Shown piece after piece: positions 1 to 8,439 of a stretch of DNA of 38,212 nt (within the stretch, counting starts at the first letter, position 1; each line of letters opens with the position of its first letter). The notes beneath the pieces were generated by a model. The model searched no databases and was not told the DNA's origin. It saw only the letters and a program-made list of their open reading frames with translations. The stretch comes from Paenibacillaceae bacterium (lineage in GTDB: Bacteria; Bacillota; Bacilli; Paenibacillales; NBRC-103111). Made by a program: the position numbers and the translations under genes. Location of the stretch: positions 1-38,212 of the forward strand of contig JAQSYT010000008.1 in the NCBI GenBank assembly GCA_029256065.1, read 5' to 3'.

Positions 1-2
1 TG

Positions 3-98
3 CGTGAGTTCACCGGGGGTACGTCAAGCGAAAGTAACGCAGCAAGGGACGAAAAGGCGATGAAAGATGCCCTCAACGAGTTTTCAGACACGGCCTAA
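3..98 (+). CDS. C-terminal end of an unidentified protein (cut by window edge)
   Basis: Only the last 31 codons lie in the window, read in frame 3 to TAA at 96-98. The visible tail is hydrophilic, rich in Ser, Ala, Asn and Glu, and ends in SDTA. No motif can be recognised. It lies 86 bp upstream of the sugar permease and is separated from it by two hairpins, so it is probably the preceding operon gene. In loci of this type that gene is often a solute-binding protein or a glycoside-degrading enzyme, but the tail does not decide between them. Confidence 0.5.
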   Translation, partial: REFTGGTSSESNAARDEKAMKDALNEFSDTA

Positions 99-108
99 TT
101 GCGGTGCA

Positions 109-171
109 GGCTATCCTTCGATAGCCCAGGCTTATGCTTACAATGTGAGTTTTGCTGAAGCAAAACTTTTT
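109..171 (+). terminator. Two hairpins before the permease RBS; the second is terminator-like
   Basis: Hairpin 1 is GGCTATC/GATAGCC around a CTTC loop (109-126). Hairpin 2 is AGTTTTGC/GCAAAACT around TGAA (148-167), followed directly by a T-run (167-171) and then the permease Shine-Dalgarno. The second has the form of an intrinsic terminator. Placed inside an operon it would act as a partial terminator or an mRNA 3'-end stabiliser, lowering permease expression relative to the upstream gene. Confidence 0.55.
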
Positions 172-184
172 GGGAGGAAGGAAC

Positions 185-1141
185 ATGGCGGCTAAAGTTA
201 CAGCGGCGGATCAGGTGAGCTACAAGGTCATGACCAAGCACTCTCTGTTGACGTACATGTGGAAATACAGAACCTTGTATCTCATTGCTCTGCCCGGCAT
301 TATTTATTTCATCATTTTCAAGTATGTGCCGCTGGCCGGGTCGGTCATTGCATTTCAGAACTACAACATTTTTAAGGGCTTCACCGGAAGCGAATGGGTA
401 GGGCTCACGCATTTCAAAACGATGTTCCAGTACCAGGATTTCCTGCGTATTCTCATCAATACCATATTGCTGGGGCTGTATGACCTGGTGTTTGCCTTTC
501 CGGCTCCCATAATTCTGGCCCTGCTCTTAAATGAAATCCGGCTGGTGGTTTACAAGCGGGTCCTGCAGACTGTTGTGTATATGCCCCACTTCCTGTCTTG
601 GGTCATTATCAGCGGTATCGCCTTGGGCATCCTGTCTCCGTCTACCGGTATCGTGAACCATGTTATCGAATGGATGGGCTTCGAGCCGATCTACTTCCTT
701 GGCGAAAACTCCTACATCCGGACGGTGCTTATCGGCTCCGGCATCTGGCGGGACTCCGGCTACGGCACCATTATTTATCTGGCGGCGTTGGCGGGCATCA
801 ATCCGGACTTGTACGAGGCTGCCGAGGTGGACGGAGCCGGGCGTTGGAAGCAGACCATGGCGATTACCCTGCCGTCCCTGATTCCTACCATTATGATCCT
901 GTTCCTGCTGCATATCGGCAAGTTTCTGGATCTGGGCTTTGAGCGGGTATGGGTATTCCTGAATGCGCTGAATACAGGCAACGGTGAAATCCTCGACACC
1001 TACATCTACAAGGCGGGCCTCTTGTCCCAGCAATACAGCTATACCACTGCAGTAGGACTGTTCAAATCCGTGGTGGGGCTGATGCTGGTGTTCATCGGGA
1101 ACTTCCTGAGCAAAAAAACCACCGGCGAATCCCTGTATTAA
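185..1141 (+). CDS. ABC sugar transporter permease, LplB/PF00528 type
   Basis: Integral-membrane subunit of a carbohydrate uptake ABC transporter, 318 aa. Hydrophobic segments begin near residue 30 (LYLIALPGIIYFIIF) and about six are visible. The cytoplasmic EAA loop that contacts the ATPase is near residues 210-230 (YEAAEVDGAGRW, then ITLPSL). ATG185 is preferred over the in-frame ATG at 152 because GGGAGGAAGG ends a few bases before it. The next gene is the partner permease, with the response regulator and kinase behind it. No ATPase is encoded nearby; members of this family commonly use a shared MsmX-type ATPase (family knowledge). The substrate is inferred from context to be an oligosaccharide released by the downstream lyases. 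Confidence 0.93.
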   Translation: MAAKVTAADQVSYKVMTKHSLLTYMWKYRTLYLIALPGIIYFIIFKYVPLAGSVIAFQNYNIFKGFTGSEWVGLTHFKTMFQYQDFLRILINTILLGLYDLVFAFPAPIILALLLNEIRLVVYKRVLQTVVYMPHFLSWVIISGIALGILSPSTGIVNHVIEWMGFEPIYFLGENSYIRTVLIGSGIWRDSGYGTIIYLAALAGINPDLYEAAEVDGAGRWKQTMAITLPSLIPTIMILFLLHIGKFLDLGFERVWVFLNALNTGNGEILDTYIYKAGLLSQQYSYTTAVGLFKSVVGLMLVFIGNFLSKKTTGESLY

Positions 1142-1203
1142 CCCATAACATGATCCGGCCTGCGGCAAGGACCCATGTTATTCCAGGATAGGAGGCTCCT
1201 TTT

Positions 1204-2085
1204 ATGAGAGCGCGTTATACCCGCGGACAAAATATTTTTAATATCTTCAACCTGGTGCTGCTGACTCTGATTTCGATGGCTATGTTCCTGCCGTTCCTGA
1301 ACGTTATCGCCCAGTCCTTCAGCACCTCCGACGCCATCATTAACGGGCGGGTGGGCCTATGGCCCAAGGAATTTACCATGATCAACTATGAATACGTCTT
1401 CAGCGACCAATCCATCTGGCGGGCCTTCGGCGTCTCGGTGTACATTACGGTGCTGGGTACCTTCATCAATCTGGCGGCAACCTCCTCACTGGCTTATCCG
1501 GTTTCCCGTCCTGAATTTGTGGGACGCAAGTACATTGTGCTCATGGTATTGTTCACCATGGTGTTCACCGCGCCGCTGATTCCCAACTTCATTCTGATCA
1601 AGAATGTGGGCTTGATGAACACCCTGTGGGCCCTGATGATTCCCGGTGCCATCAGCGCCTTCAACTTCTTCGTGATGCGCAGCTTTTTCGCCCAGATTCC
1701 CTCCGAGCTCATCGACGCTTCCCGGATCGACGGCTGCGGCGAGCTGCGGATTATCTACAGCATCGTGCTTCCCTTGTCCAAGCCGGTTATGGCATCCCTG
1801 GGGATTTTCTACGCAGTGGGACACTGGAATGCCTACATGAATGCGCTGTACTACATCAACAAGCCGTCCTTGTGGCCCTTGCAGGTGAAGCTGAAGAAGC
1901 TGTTTGAAAGCGATGACATCAGCATCGACCCCGCTTCCTCGGCCTTCAGTGCTCTGGCTCATACCTCCCCGGAGGGTATCAAAATGGCGGTCATTATCAT
2001 TGCGACACTTCCCATTATCATGGTATATCCCTTCCTGCAGCGGCATTTTGTACAGGGGATGATGGTGGGCTCGGTAAAATCCTGA
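1204..2085 (+). CDS. ABC sugar transporter permease, LplC/YtcP (CarB-like) type
   Basis: Second membrane subunit, 293 aa, expected to pair with the preceding permease. The N-terminus contains a first membrane segment near residues 14-36 (LVLLTLISMAMFLPFLNVI). The EAA loop lies near residues 165-185 (ELIDASRIDGCGELR, then IVLPLSKP). The C-terminus has the family's usual QRHFVQGMMVGSVK ending. GGAGG lies just upstream of ATG1204. The gene is 62 bp downstream of its partner, with no terminator between them, so the two are co-transcribed. Family membership is secure; the sugar is unknown. Confidence 0.93.
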   Translation: MRARYTRGQNIFNIFNLVLLTLISMAMFLPFLNVIAQSFSTSDAIINGRVGLWPKEFTMINYEYVFSDQSIWRAFGVSVYITVLGTFINLAATSSLAYPVSRPEFVGRKYIVLMVLFTMVFTAPLIPNFILIKNVGLMNTLWALMIPGAISAFNFFVMRSFFAQIPSELIDASRIDGCGELRIIYSIVLPLSKPVMASLGIFYAVGHWNAYMNALYYINKPSLWPLQVKLKKLFESDDISIDPASSAFSALAHTSPEGIKMAVIIIATLPIIMVYPFLQRHFVQGMMVGSVKS

Positions 2086-2234
2086 ATGCCCGGATGTGGT
2101 ACAATAGGACAGATATGCACGTTCGGATTATGAGGACAGACTGTTAGGCCAAACCAACGTCCCGCGGCAACGGCCGCCAGGAGAACAGAGGTACAGCAGA
2201 GCAAGTCTGGACACAGCAAAAGGGGGCTTCCAGC

Positions 2235-3263
2235 ATGAGAAAAATCGTCATTGTGGACGACGAGCCGGTTATCCGAAAAGGTCTTTCTGTTATGGTCCGC
2301 CAGATTATCGGGCCTGCGGCGGACATCCGCCTGGCGGCGGACGGGGAGGAAGCGCTGGCGCTCATGATGGAGGATCAACCCGACTATTTGTTTACCGATA
2401 TCCGGATGCCCCGTATGGACGGGCTGGAGCTGTGCCGGCGGCTGGCCGCTATGGACACGGTGACCCAGATTGTGGTGGTTTCCGGTTACGGGGATTTTGA
2501 GTATGCCCGCCAATGTGTGTCCTACGGCGTGAAGGAGTATCTCCTGAAGCCGGTAGGCCGGGCGGAGCTGCAGAAGACCATTGCCAAGCTGGAGGAAGCG
2601 GCCAATGAGCCCGCAGGCTTCGTGTCGGTAGCCAAGCTGGACGCTTGGGTGGAGCGGCTTCATGATGCGGTTTGGAACCTGGAGCAGGAAAAGCTCCAGT
2701 CCGTGCTGCAGGAATGGGAGCAGGAGGTGCTCCGGCACAAAATGAGCCGCAGCCAGCACAAGGAGCTGCTGGAGGAGGGGTATACGCTCTTGATCCGGCG
2801 TCTGCACGCCAGCTCCGTGAATCCTGCCCAAAGCCTGCTCCGGTTGTCTGAGGGGACACCCGCCCAGCTTTTCGGGCAGTTTGCCGAAGCAGTAAGGGGA
2901 ATCCTGCAGGAGCTGCGGATAAAGCGCAAGGGTAAGGCCAAGGACCCGGTGGAAGAGGCCAAGGCCTTTATGGAGGAAAACCTCGCCCGGGAAATCTCCC
3001 TGGAGGAGGTAGCCGAGCTATTGGGGCTGAATCCGTCCTATTTCAGCCAGCTGTTCAAGCAGGTGACGGGAGAGACCTTCGTCCATTACCGGATCAGCCG
3101 GAGAATGGAGAAGGCCAAGAAGCTGCTGGGGCAATCCCAATACCGGATTACGGATATTTCCTTTGAGGTGGGGTATGCGGACCACCCCCATTTCACCAAA
3201 ACCTTCAAAAAATATACCGGCCAGTCTCCGTCCGAATACCGCAGCCAGCTGGGGATCGAATAA
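2235..3263 (+). CDS. Response regulator with AraC-type DNA-binding domain (YesN family)
   Basis: Transcription factor of 342 aa, partner of the kinase encoded next. The N-terminal receiver has the acidic pair D8-D9, the phospho-acceptor Asp55 in TDIRMPRMDG, and the KP pair in YLLKPVG near residue 108. The middle is helical linker. The C-terminal ~100 residues are an AraC double helix-turn-helix (ISLEEVAELLGLNPSYFSQL, then ITDISFEVGYADHPHF). The stop codon overlaps the kinase start as TAATG, indicating translational coupling. YesM/YesN-type pairs usually activate adjacent sugar ABC transporter and polysaccharide-degradation genes, which fits the layout here. Confidence 0.95.
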   Translation: MRKIVIVDDEPVIRKGLSVMVRQIIGPAADIRLAADGEEALALMMEDQPDYLFTDIRMPRMDGLELCRRLAAMDTVTQIVVVSGYGDFEYARQCVSYGVKEYLLKPVGRAELQKTIAKLEEAANEPAGFVSVAKLDAWVERLHDAVWNLEQEKLQSVLQEWEQEVLRHKMSRSQHKELLEEGYTLLIRRLHASSVNPAQSLLRLSEGTPAQLFGQFAEAVRGILQELRIKRKGKAKDPVEEAKAFMEENLAREISLEEVAELLGLNPSYFSQLFKQVTGETFVHYRISRRMEKAKKLLGQSQYRITDISFEVGYADHPHFTKTFKKYTGQSPSEYRSQLGIE

Positions 3264-5107
3264 TGCTGCGGAAGAGCCTTTCCGCCAAGCTGTTCGTCTC
3301 GTTCCTGACGGTCATTGTCCTGTCCTTGTCCATGGTCGGCTTTATCTCGTACTTCCAGGCCTCCAGCGCCCTGGACCGGTCCACGGAACGGACCATTGCC
3401 CAGGTGATCCGCAGCGCCTCCTACCAAACGGATTTGTATTTGCAAAACTATGAAAAGGCCAGCGACTCCATTCTGTCCTACTATCAGGTGAAGCAGTTTC
3501 TTGATATGGACCCGGAGGACAGCTATTCCTATTACCAATACACCAACGATATCCAGAAGTATCTGTTCCGTTCTTTGTTTATCCTGTATCCGCAAATCAA
3601 CCTGATTTATGTCATTAATGAAAGCGGAAAGGCCGTGAGCGACGATAACGGCAATCAGGCATACAGCACCCAGTTTAATGCAGCCGAGCGGTACCGGACT
3701 CTGTCGGCCCAAGCCCCGGAGAGCGGACGGATCGCCATCCTCAATACCAATGTGCAAAATGTGCCCGACGCCGGCATTATCAGTATGGTGCGGCAGATCC
3801 GGGGCGCATCCTCTTACCGGCCTAATGGCATTCTGGCCATCGAGTTCAAGGCGCAGGAGCTGGCGCGGATCTGGGAGCCGCTGGATTTGGGGCAGGGAGG
3901 CTTCTTTTTCATCCTGGATGAATTCGGTAAACCCCTGTATCAGCCTACGGGAGCGGGTCAAGCCCTGTCGGCCGAGCTGATGGCCAATGTGGCCGCCCAT
4001 CCCAATACCTCCTACATTGAGGGGGTAGACGGCAAGGATTATTTGTTCGTCTCCCGGAAGTCGGAATACTCCAACTGGCAGCTGGTGGTGACCATGCCGG
4101 TCAGCGAGCTGCGGGAGCCTATCTCTACCATCCGTACCACTACCATCTTGGTGGGAGTGTTGACTCTGGCGGGAACCCTGCTGTTGGCCACCCGCTTCGG
4201 CCAGTCCGTTACCCGGCCCATCAGAGTGCTGAAGGATGGTATGCGGGAGACGGAAAAGGGGAACTGGCAGCGGCTGGAGATTGACGACCGCCAGGATGAG
4301 CTGGGTGGACTGATGCGCAGCTATAACCTGATGGTCACCAGGCTGTCGCAGATGATCGAGCGGGTGTACGAAGCGGAGCTGACCACCCAGAAGGCTGCGC
4401 TGGAGCTTCAGGAAACCCGGCTGGAGCGGCAGCAGGCGGAGTTTCAGGCTCTGCAGCTGCAGATAAATCCGCACTTTCTGTACAACACCCTGGAAACCAT
4501 CAAGAGCTACGCGGTGATCCAAGATTCCGACGAAATCACCGAAATGGTGGAGGCCATGGCCTTTATGCTCCGTTACTCCATCCAGACCAATCTGCAGGAG
4601 ATTACCATCGCCAATGAATTGCGCCATGTGCTGAGCTACATGACCATTCTCAAGCACCGCATCGACCGGGAGTTTGAGATCGATGTGGTCATCCCGCCGG
4701 GCTTGCTGCTGGAAAAAACCGTGCGTCTTACGTTGCAGCCCCTGATTGAGAATATTTTCCAGCATGCCTTTCCCGGCGGGATCGAGGACCGCCATGCGAT
4801 ACGGATCGACGCCCGGATCGAGAGCGGCCGTTTTCTGGTGATGGTGGAGGACAACGGCGTGGGCATATCTCCGGAGCGGCTGGAGCGGCTGCGGGAAAAG
4901 CTGAAGCTGAACCAGCTGGCCGGCGGGGAGGGAGACTCTCTGTACCACCGCGGCGGCATTGGGCTGATGAATGTGCACCGCCGGATTCAGATGGTGTTCG
5001 GCGAGGAATACGGACTTAGCGTGGAAAGCCGCCAGGGGGAAGGGACCAGGATGACCCTGTCCATGCCCGCGGAGCGGCGGAACAGCCAACTGGCCGAACG
5101 AAAGTAG
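3263..5107 (+). CDS. Membrane sensor histidine kinase (YesM family)
   Basis: Sensor kinase of 614 aa. It has a membrane segment near residues 8-30, an extracytoplasmic sensing domain of about 250 residues, a second membrane segment near 293-315 and a HAMP linker. The His_kinase domain (PF06580) carries the phospho-acceptor His404 in INPHFLYN. The HATPase domain has the N-box LIENIFQHAF, DNGVGIS and GGIGLMNVHRR. Translation starts inside the stop of the response regulator gene (TAATG). The extracellular domain presumably senses a glycan fragment or a binding protein; the ligand is unknown. A dispersed repeat array follows the gene. Confidence 0.95.
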   Translation: MLRKSLSAKLFVSFLTVIVLSLSMVGFISYFQASSALDRSTERTIAQVIRSASYQTDLYLQNYEKASDSILSYYQVKQFLDMDPEDSYSYYQYTNDIQKYLFRSLFILYPQINLIYVINESGKAVSDDNGNQAYSTQFNAAERYRTLSAQAPESGRIAILNTNVQNVPDAGIISMVRQIRGASSYRPNGILAIEFKAQELARIWEPLDLGQGGFFFILDEFGKPLYQPTGAGQALSAELMANVAAHPNTSYIEGVDGKDYLFVSRKSEYSNWQLVVTMPVSELREPISTIRTTTILVGVLTLAGTLLLATRFGQSVTRPIRVLKDGMRETEKGNWQRLEIDDRQDELGGLMRSYNLMVTRLSQMIERVYEAELTTQKAALELQETRLERQQAEFQALQLQINPHFLYNTLETIKSYAVIQDSDEITEMVEAMAFMLRYSIQTNLQEITIANELRHVLSYMTILKHRIDREFEIDVVIPPGLLLEKTVRLTLQPLIENIFQHAFPGGIEDRHAIRIDARIESGRFLVMVEDNGVGISPERLERLREKLKLNQLAGGEGDSLYHRGGIGLMNVHRRIQMVFGEEYGLSVESRQGEGTRMTLSMPAERRNSQLAERK

Positions 5108-5116
5108 GGAGCGGGC

Positions 5117-5189
5117 GGAGGGAACAGTGGAGTTCCCCCCTCCCTCGGAATTTATATGAAAATGCCGCACCTGCGCTCCCTATTTTCAT
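5117..5189 (+). terminator. Weak hairpins after the kinase gene
   Basis: A stem GGGAAC/GTTCCC with loop AGTGGA (core 5120-5137, extendable to 5117-5143) lies just after the kinase stop. An ATGAAAAT/ATTTTCAT inverted repeat (5156-5163 and 5182-5189) follows. Neither has a proper T-run, so termination here is only possible. Confidence 0.3.
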
Positions 5190-5222
5190 GATTGGCGATG
5201 GCTGTCAGGCCGTGGGCAATTC

Positions 5223-5357
5223 TAACGGAAATGAGCGCCGCTATTTGGGCTCAAAATGGCTTTTTCGGATTTTAACGGAAGTGAGCGCTCTTATTTGGTG
5301 GAGAATGCTCCGAAATTAGCGACTGCAGCGGAAATAGAGGCTGTGGCCGCCGTTAGA
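5223..5357 (+). repeat. Dispersed 50-bp repeat array, locus 1
   Basis: Two direct units begin TAACGGAA at 5223 and 5273, exactly 50 bp apart. A degenerate inverted copy ends at 5357 (CTAACGGCGG on the - strand). The first unit carries GCCGCTATTT at offset 12, AATGG at offset 30 and TTTTTCGG at offset 36 from ACGG. The same blocks recur at the same offsets at the 23.6-kb and 32.6-kb loci. There is no coding potential. Confidence 0.75.
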
Positions 5358-5403
5358 AAAATGAAGCAACCAACAATATAAACTCATGGGAGGATTCATC
5401 CAT

Positions 5404-6165
5404 ATGCATATCGATCTGACAGGTAAAATCGCACTCGTAACCGGTTCCAACGCAGGCTTAGGACGTCAAATTGCCGAAACTCTGGCTGCTTCCGGCGCCA
5501 AAATCGCCATCAACTATCTGTACGGTGATCCGGTGGAAGCCGTAGAAGCCATCCGCCAGTCAGGCGGCGAGGCCCATGCCTTCAAGGCTGACGCTACCAA
5601 CCCTGCCGAGCTGGACCAAATGGTGCAAGAAATTGAGGCCCACTTCGGCGGCACAGTAGATATTCTGGTGAACAACGCAGGGGGCATGATCAAACGTGTA
5701 CCCAACGCCGAAATGGATGTGGAGCATTACAACAAGGTGATGGACGTTAACTTCAAATCCTGCGTATTCGCCTGTAAGTCGGTGGCAGCAGGTATGATCG
5801 CCAAGAAGAGCGGCAAGATCATCAATGTTGCCTCTCTTGCAGCCCACGACGGCGGCGGGCCGGGCGCATCCATCTACGCAGCCAGCAAGGCTGCGGTGTG
5901 GTCCTATACCAAGGGTCTGGCCAAGGAGCTGGCGCCGTACGGCATCAACGTTAATGCCATTTCCCCGGGCTTCATCGGCCAAACCGCCTTCCATGCCACC
6001 TTCACCGGAGATGCAGCACGGCAGGCTACCATTGCCAAGATCCCCCTGGGACGGGAGGGTGCACCGCAGGATGTAGGACGGGTTACCCTGTTCCTGGCCT
6101 CTGAATTGGCCGATTACCTCACCGGCGAAACCGTGGAGATCAACGGAGGCTTGTTCATGCGATGA
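5404..6165 (+). CDS. Short-chain dehydrogenase/reductase (SDR)
   Basis: NAD(P)(H)-dependent classical SDR, 253 aa. It shows the N-terminal nucleotide motif TGSNAGLG, NNAG, the catalytic Ser in NVASLAAHDG, and the YxxxK pair in YAASKAAV, then SPGFIG. An in-frame ATG lies at 5386, but GGGAGG (5388-5393) sits right after it and is well placed for ATG5404, so the shorter form is annotated. The stop overlaps the next lyase start (ATGA). SDRs beside uronate lyases often reduce or oxidise the keto-uronates released (KduD- or DEH-reductase-like); that role is inferred from context only. Confidence 0.9.
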   Translation: MHIDLTGKIALVTGSNAGLGRQIAETLAASGAKIAINYLYGDPVEAVEAIRQSGGEAHAFKADATNPAELDQMVQEIEAHFGGTVDILVNNAGGMIKRVPNAEMDVEHYNKVMDVNFKSCVFACKSVAAGMIAKKSGKIINVASLAAHDGGGPGASIYAASKAAVWSYTKGLAKELAPYGINVNAISPGFIGQTAFHATFTGDAARQATIAKIPLGREGAPQDVGRVTLFLASELADYLTGETVEINGGLFMR

Positions 6166-8234
6166 AAACTCTCCGAGATAAAGCTGCAGCATGGGATTGG
6201 TCCCGGCTGGCAGCGGATGAGCTGAAGGCGGAGCTGGCGGAGTCAAGGGACCAACAGCCGCACCGGGAGATCCGGCTGCCTCACGAGCCCGGCGGCTGGT
6301 GGCACCAGTATGTGTGCCCGGAGCACCATGCGGAGCTGTTGTTTGATCCGTTGGAGCAGGATGCCGTCCAATTCCGCTGCCCTCACGGCTGTGTGCTTGA
6401 AGGCGAGCCGTACCGGGGAGCATGGCTGGTGTTCCGGCATCAGGCTATGGCCCGCTACGCTCTTCAAGCGGCGGCAGTGTATGCGGCGGACGGCGAGGAA
6501 TGGTGCGCCGGTATGGCCAAGGAGATTCTGGCCGGGTATGCCCGCCAGTTCCCCTTGTACCCCGTCCATCCCGATGCCCAGCCCTGGATGCTGAAGGGCA
6601 GAGCCTTCCATCAGGCATTGACGGAGGCCATCTGGTCCACTACCCTCATCCGGGCTTATCTGCTCCTGAAGGACAGCGGAGTAGAATTTGCTCAGGCGGA
6701 TGAGGAAGCGCTTCAGACCTTTTTTACTATGCTGGAGGAGAGCATGGAGCAGTACCGCCATATTCTCATCCACGAGAAAAAGAATGCGGAAAACAACTAT
6801 ACGGCCTGGCTGAATGCCAGCCTGGCCTGCGTATATGCCGCCAAAGGAGCGGACAAGGCCAAGCTGCAGACGCTTTTGGATGGCCCCGGCGGCTATTATC
6901 ATCACCTGTCCATCGGCGTAAAGCCTGACGGCTTCGAATTTGAGGGCAGCACCTATTACCATGTGTTTGTGCTGCGGGCTTATTTTATTGCTGCAGAGAT
7001 GTGCCTGCGCTTCGGCGTGAATCTGTATGATGCCAAGGGGGAAGCGGGCCAGTCTCTCCAGGGTATGCTTCAGGTGCTGGCAGAGCTTAGCGGTGACCAA
7101 GGCCAGCTGCCTGCGCTGCATGACGGCCCGTACAATCGTGTGCCTTTTGCGCGGGAAATCATTGAAGTGTTCGAAACCGGTCTTTCGGTGTACGGAAGCC
7201 GGGAGCTGCTGCCGGTATTGGCTTATCATTACCGCTATATTTTGGGAACGGACAAACGGGGCGGTCTGGAGGCCCTGCTATATGGGAACGGCCCCGCGGC
7301 AGAAGTGAATTTATTCGCGCCGGCGCAAGACGGCAAGGAGCGGCCATCGCTGATGCTGGCGGATTCCGGCTTTGCCGTGCTTCGCCACAAGGGTAATCCC
7401 TTATCCGTACAGACGGACTTCGGGGAGCATGGCGGCTCCCACGGACACTTCGACAAGCTGCATGTGTCCATCATGCACCGGCTTGGCGAGGTAGCGCCGG
7501 AAATGGGCACCGTCCCCTACGGCTCTGACCTGCGCTTGGGCTGGTACGCTACCACAGCCAGCCATAATACGGTGACCATAGGCGGCAGCTCCCAAGCTCC
7601 CCATACGGCTGCCTGCACCCTGTTCCGTGAGGATGAGCAGGGAACCAACATCCGGCTGCGTTCGGAGGGGGCATATCCGGGGACGGTGCTGGAACGGCAT
7701 CTTCTTTTGACAGGTGAGGTGCTGGTGGACTGGTTCCGCGTGACAACGGAAGGGGAAGAGACTATTGACTGGTGGCTGCACCCTTCTGCTGAGCTTGCTC
7801 CTCTGGGAAAAGAGGCTTGGACTGCGCTCACGCCACAAACCGCCGGAACAGAGGATGGTTATGGGCTGGTGGAGCTGCTTTCCCGGTGCGACAACACATC
7901 GTCTGAGGCTCAATCTGCGGCGTGGAGTCTGAACGGCGACGGATTTGCAGTTCAAGCGGCGGTTCTGCAGGCGCCGGAAGCGGAGCTGTATGAAATCCGC
8001 ACTCCCGGTATCGCTGAAGACCCCAGCCAAACCATCGGCGGACTGCTGCTGCGGCAGAAGGGAACAGCGGCGGATTTTGTGGCCGTATACCGGGCAGGCG
8101 GTGAGCCTTTGCGGCTGTCGGCGGTCAGTCAGAACAGCGGCGGAGGTCTGGTCGTACAGGCGAATGCGGAGACGGGTGCTTTCAGCGGAAGCTTTGCTGT
8201 GGATCCGGTTCTGGGACTGGTCCAGCTGGGCTGA
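6162..8234 (+). CDS. Heparinase II/III-family polysaccharide lyase
   Basis: Predicted polysaccharide lyase of 690 aa. The N-terminal part has a Cys-rich pair of motifs (YVCPEHH, FRCPHGC) seen in this family. An alpha/alpha-toroid follows, with NNYTAW near residue 211 and the candidate catalytic Tyr in EGSTYYH near 262. The C-terminal beta-sandwich (PF07940) carries SGFAVLRH and the His motif HGGSHGHFDK near 423-432. No signal peptide is seen, so it probably acts on imported oligosaccharides in the cytoplasm. It overlaps the SDR gene by four bases. The exact PL family and uronate substrate cannot be assigned from sequence alone. Confidence 0.88.
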   Translation: MKTLRDKAAAWDWSRLAADELKAELAESRDQQPHREIRLPHEPGGWWHQYVCPEHHAELLFDPLEQDAVQFRCPHGCVLEGEPYRGAWLVFRHQAMARYALQAAAVYAADGEEWCAGMAKEILAGYARQFPLYPVHPDAQPWMLKGRAFHQALTEAIWSTTLIRAYLLLKDSGVEFAQADEEALQTFFTMLEESMEQYRHILIHEKKNAENNYTAWLNASLACVYAAKGADKAKLQTLLDGPGGYYHHLSIGVKPDGFEFEGSTYYHVFVLRAYFIAAEMCLRFGVNLYDAKGEAGQSLQGMLQVLAELSGDQGQLPALHDGPYNRVPFAREIIEVFETGLSVYGSRELLPVLAYHYRYILGTDKRGGLEALLYGNGPAAEVNLFAPAQDGKERPSLMLADSGFAVLRHKGNPLSVQTDFGEHGGSHGHFDKLHVSIMHRLGEVAPEMGTVPYGSDLRLGWYATTASHNTVTIGGSSQAPHTAACTLFREDEQGTNIRLRSEGAYPGTVLERHLLLTGEVLVDWFRVTTEGEETIDWWLHPSAELAPLGKEAWTALTPQTAGTEDGYGLVELLSRCDNTSSEAQSAAWSLNGDGFAVQAAVLQAPEAELYEIRTPGIAEDPSQTIGGLLLRQKGTAADFVAVYRAGGEPLRLSAVSQNSGGGLVVQANAETGAFSGSFAVDPVLGLVQLG

Positions 8235-8257
8235 GAACGCGCTTCGAAAGCATACGC

Positions 8258-8383
8258 TTTTCGTCGCAGTTTCTAAGAGACTGCGACGAAAATAAGTACC
8301 GCTAATTTGCCGACAAAACTCCCAAAACCGTGGAGATTTTGTCAGCAAAAGCGGGTACTAATTTCCTCGCAGCTCCTAAGTAT
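8258..8383 (+). repeat. Structured intergenic element between the two lyase genes
   Basis: A perfect 13-bp inverted repeat, TTTTCGTCGCAGT/ACTGCGACGAAAA, occupies 8258-8270 and 8280-8292. A second long imperfect stem spans 8295-8359, built from AGTACC/GGTACT, TTTGC/GCAAA, GACAAAA/TTTTGTC and CTCC/GGAG. A partial direct copy of the first arm (CTCGCAGCTCCTAAG) follows the second stem. The element fills most of the 205-bp gap. It may be an mRNA-stabilising or attenuating structure, or a small non-autonomous repeat. Confidence 0.65.
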
Positions 8384-8439
8384 GATCGTGGCGACGGATG
8401 CCGCCAGGCGTTTATCCTTGACCAAATGGAGGAATTCAT

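Noticed and set aside
3086-5170. 694-aa open frame on the - strand
   Set aside because: It is opposite the histidine kinase, His/Gln/Leu-rich and low-complexity, with no RBS or domain; a GC-driven shadow.
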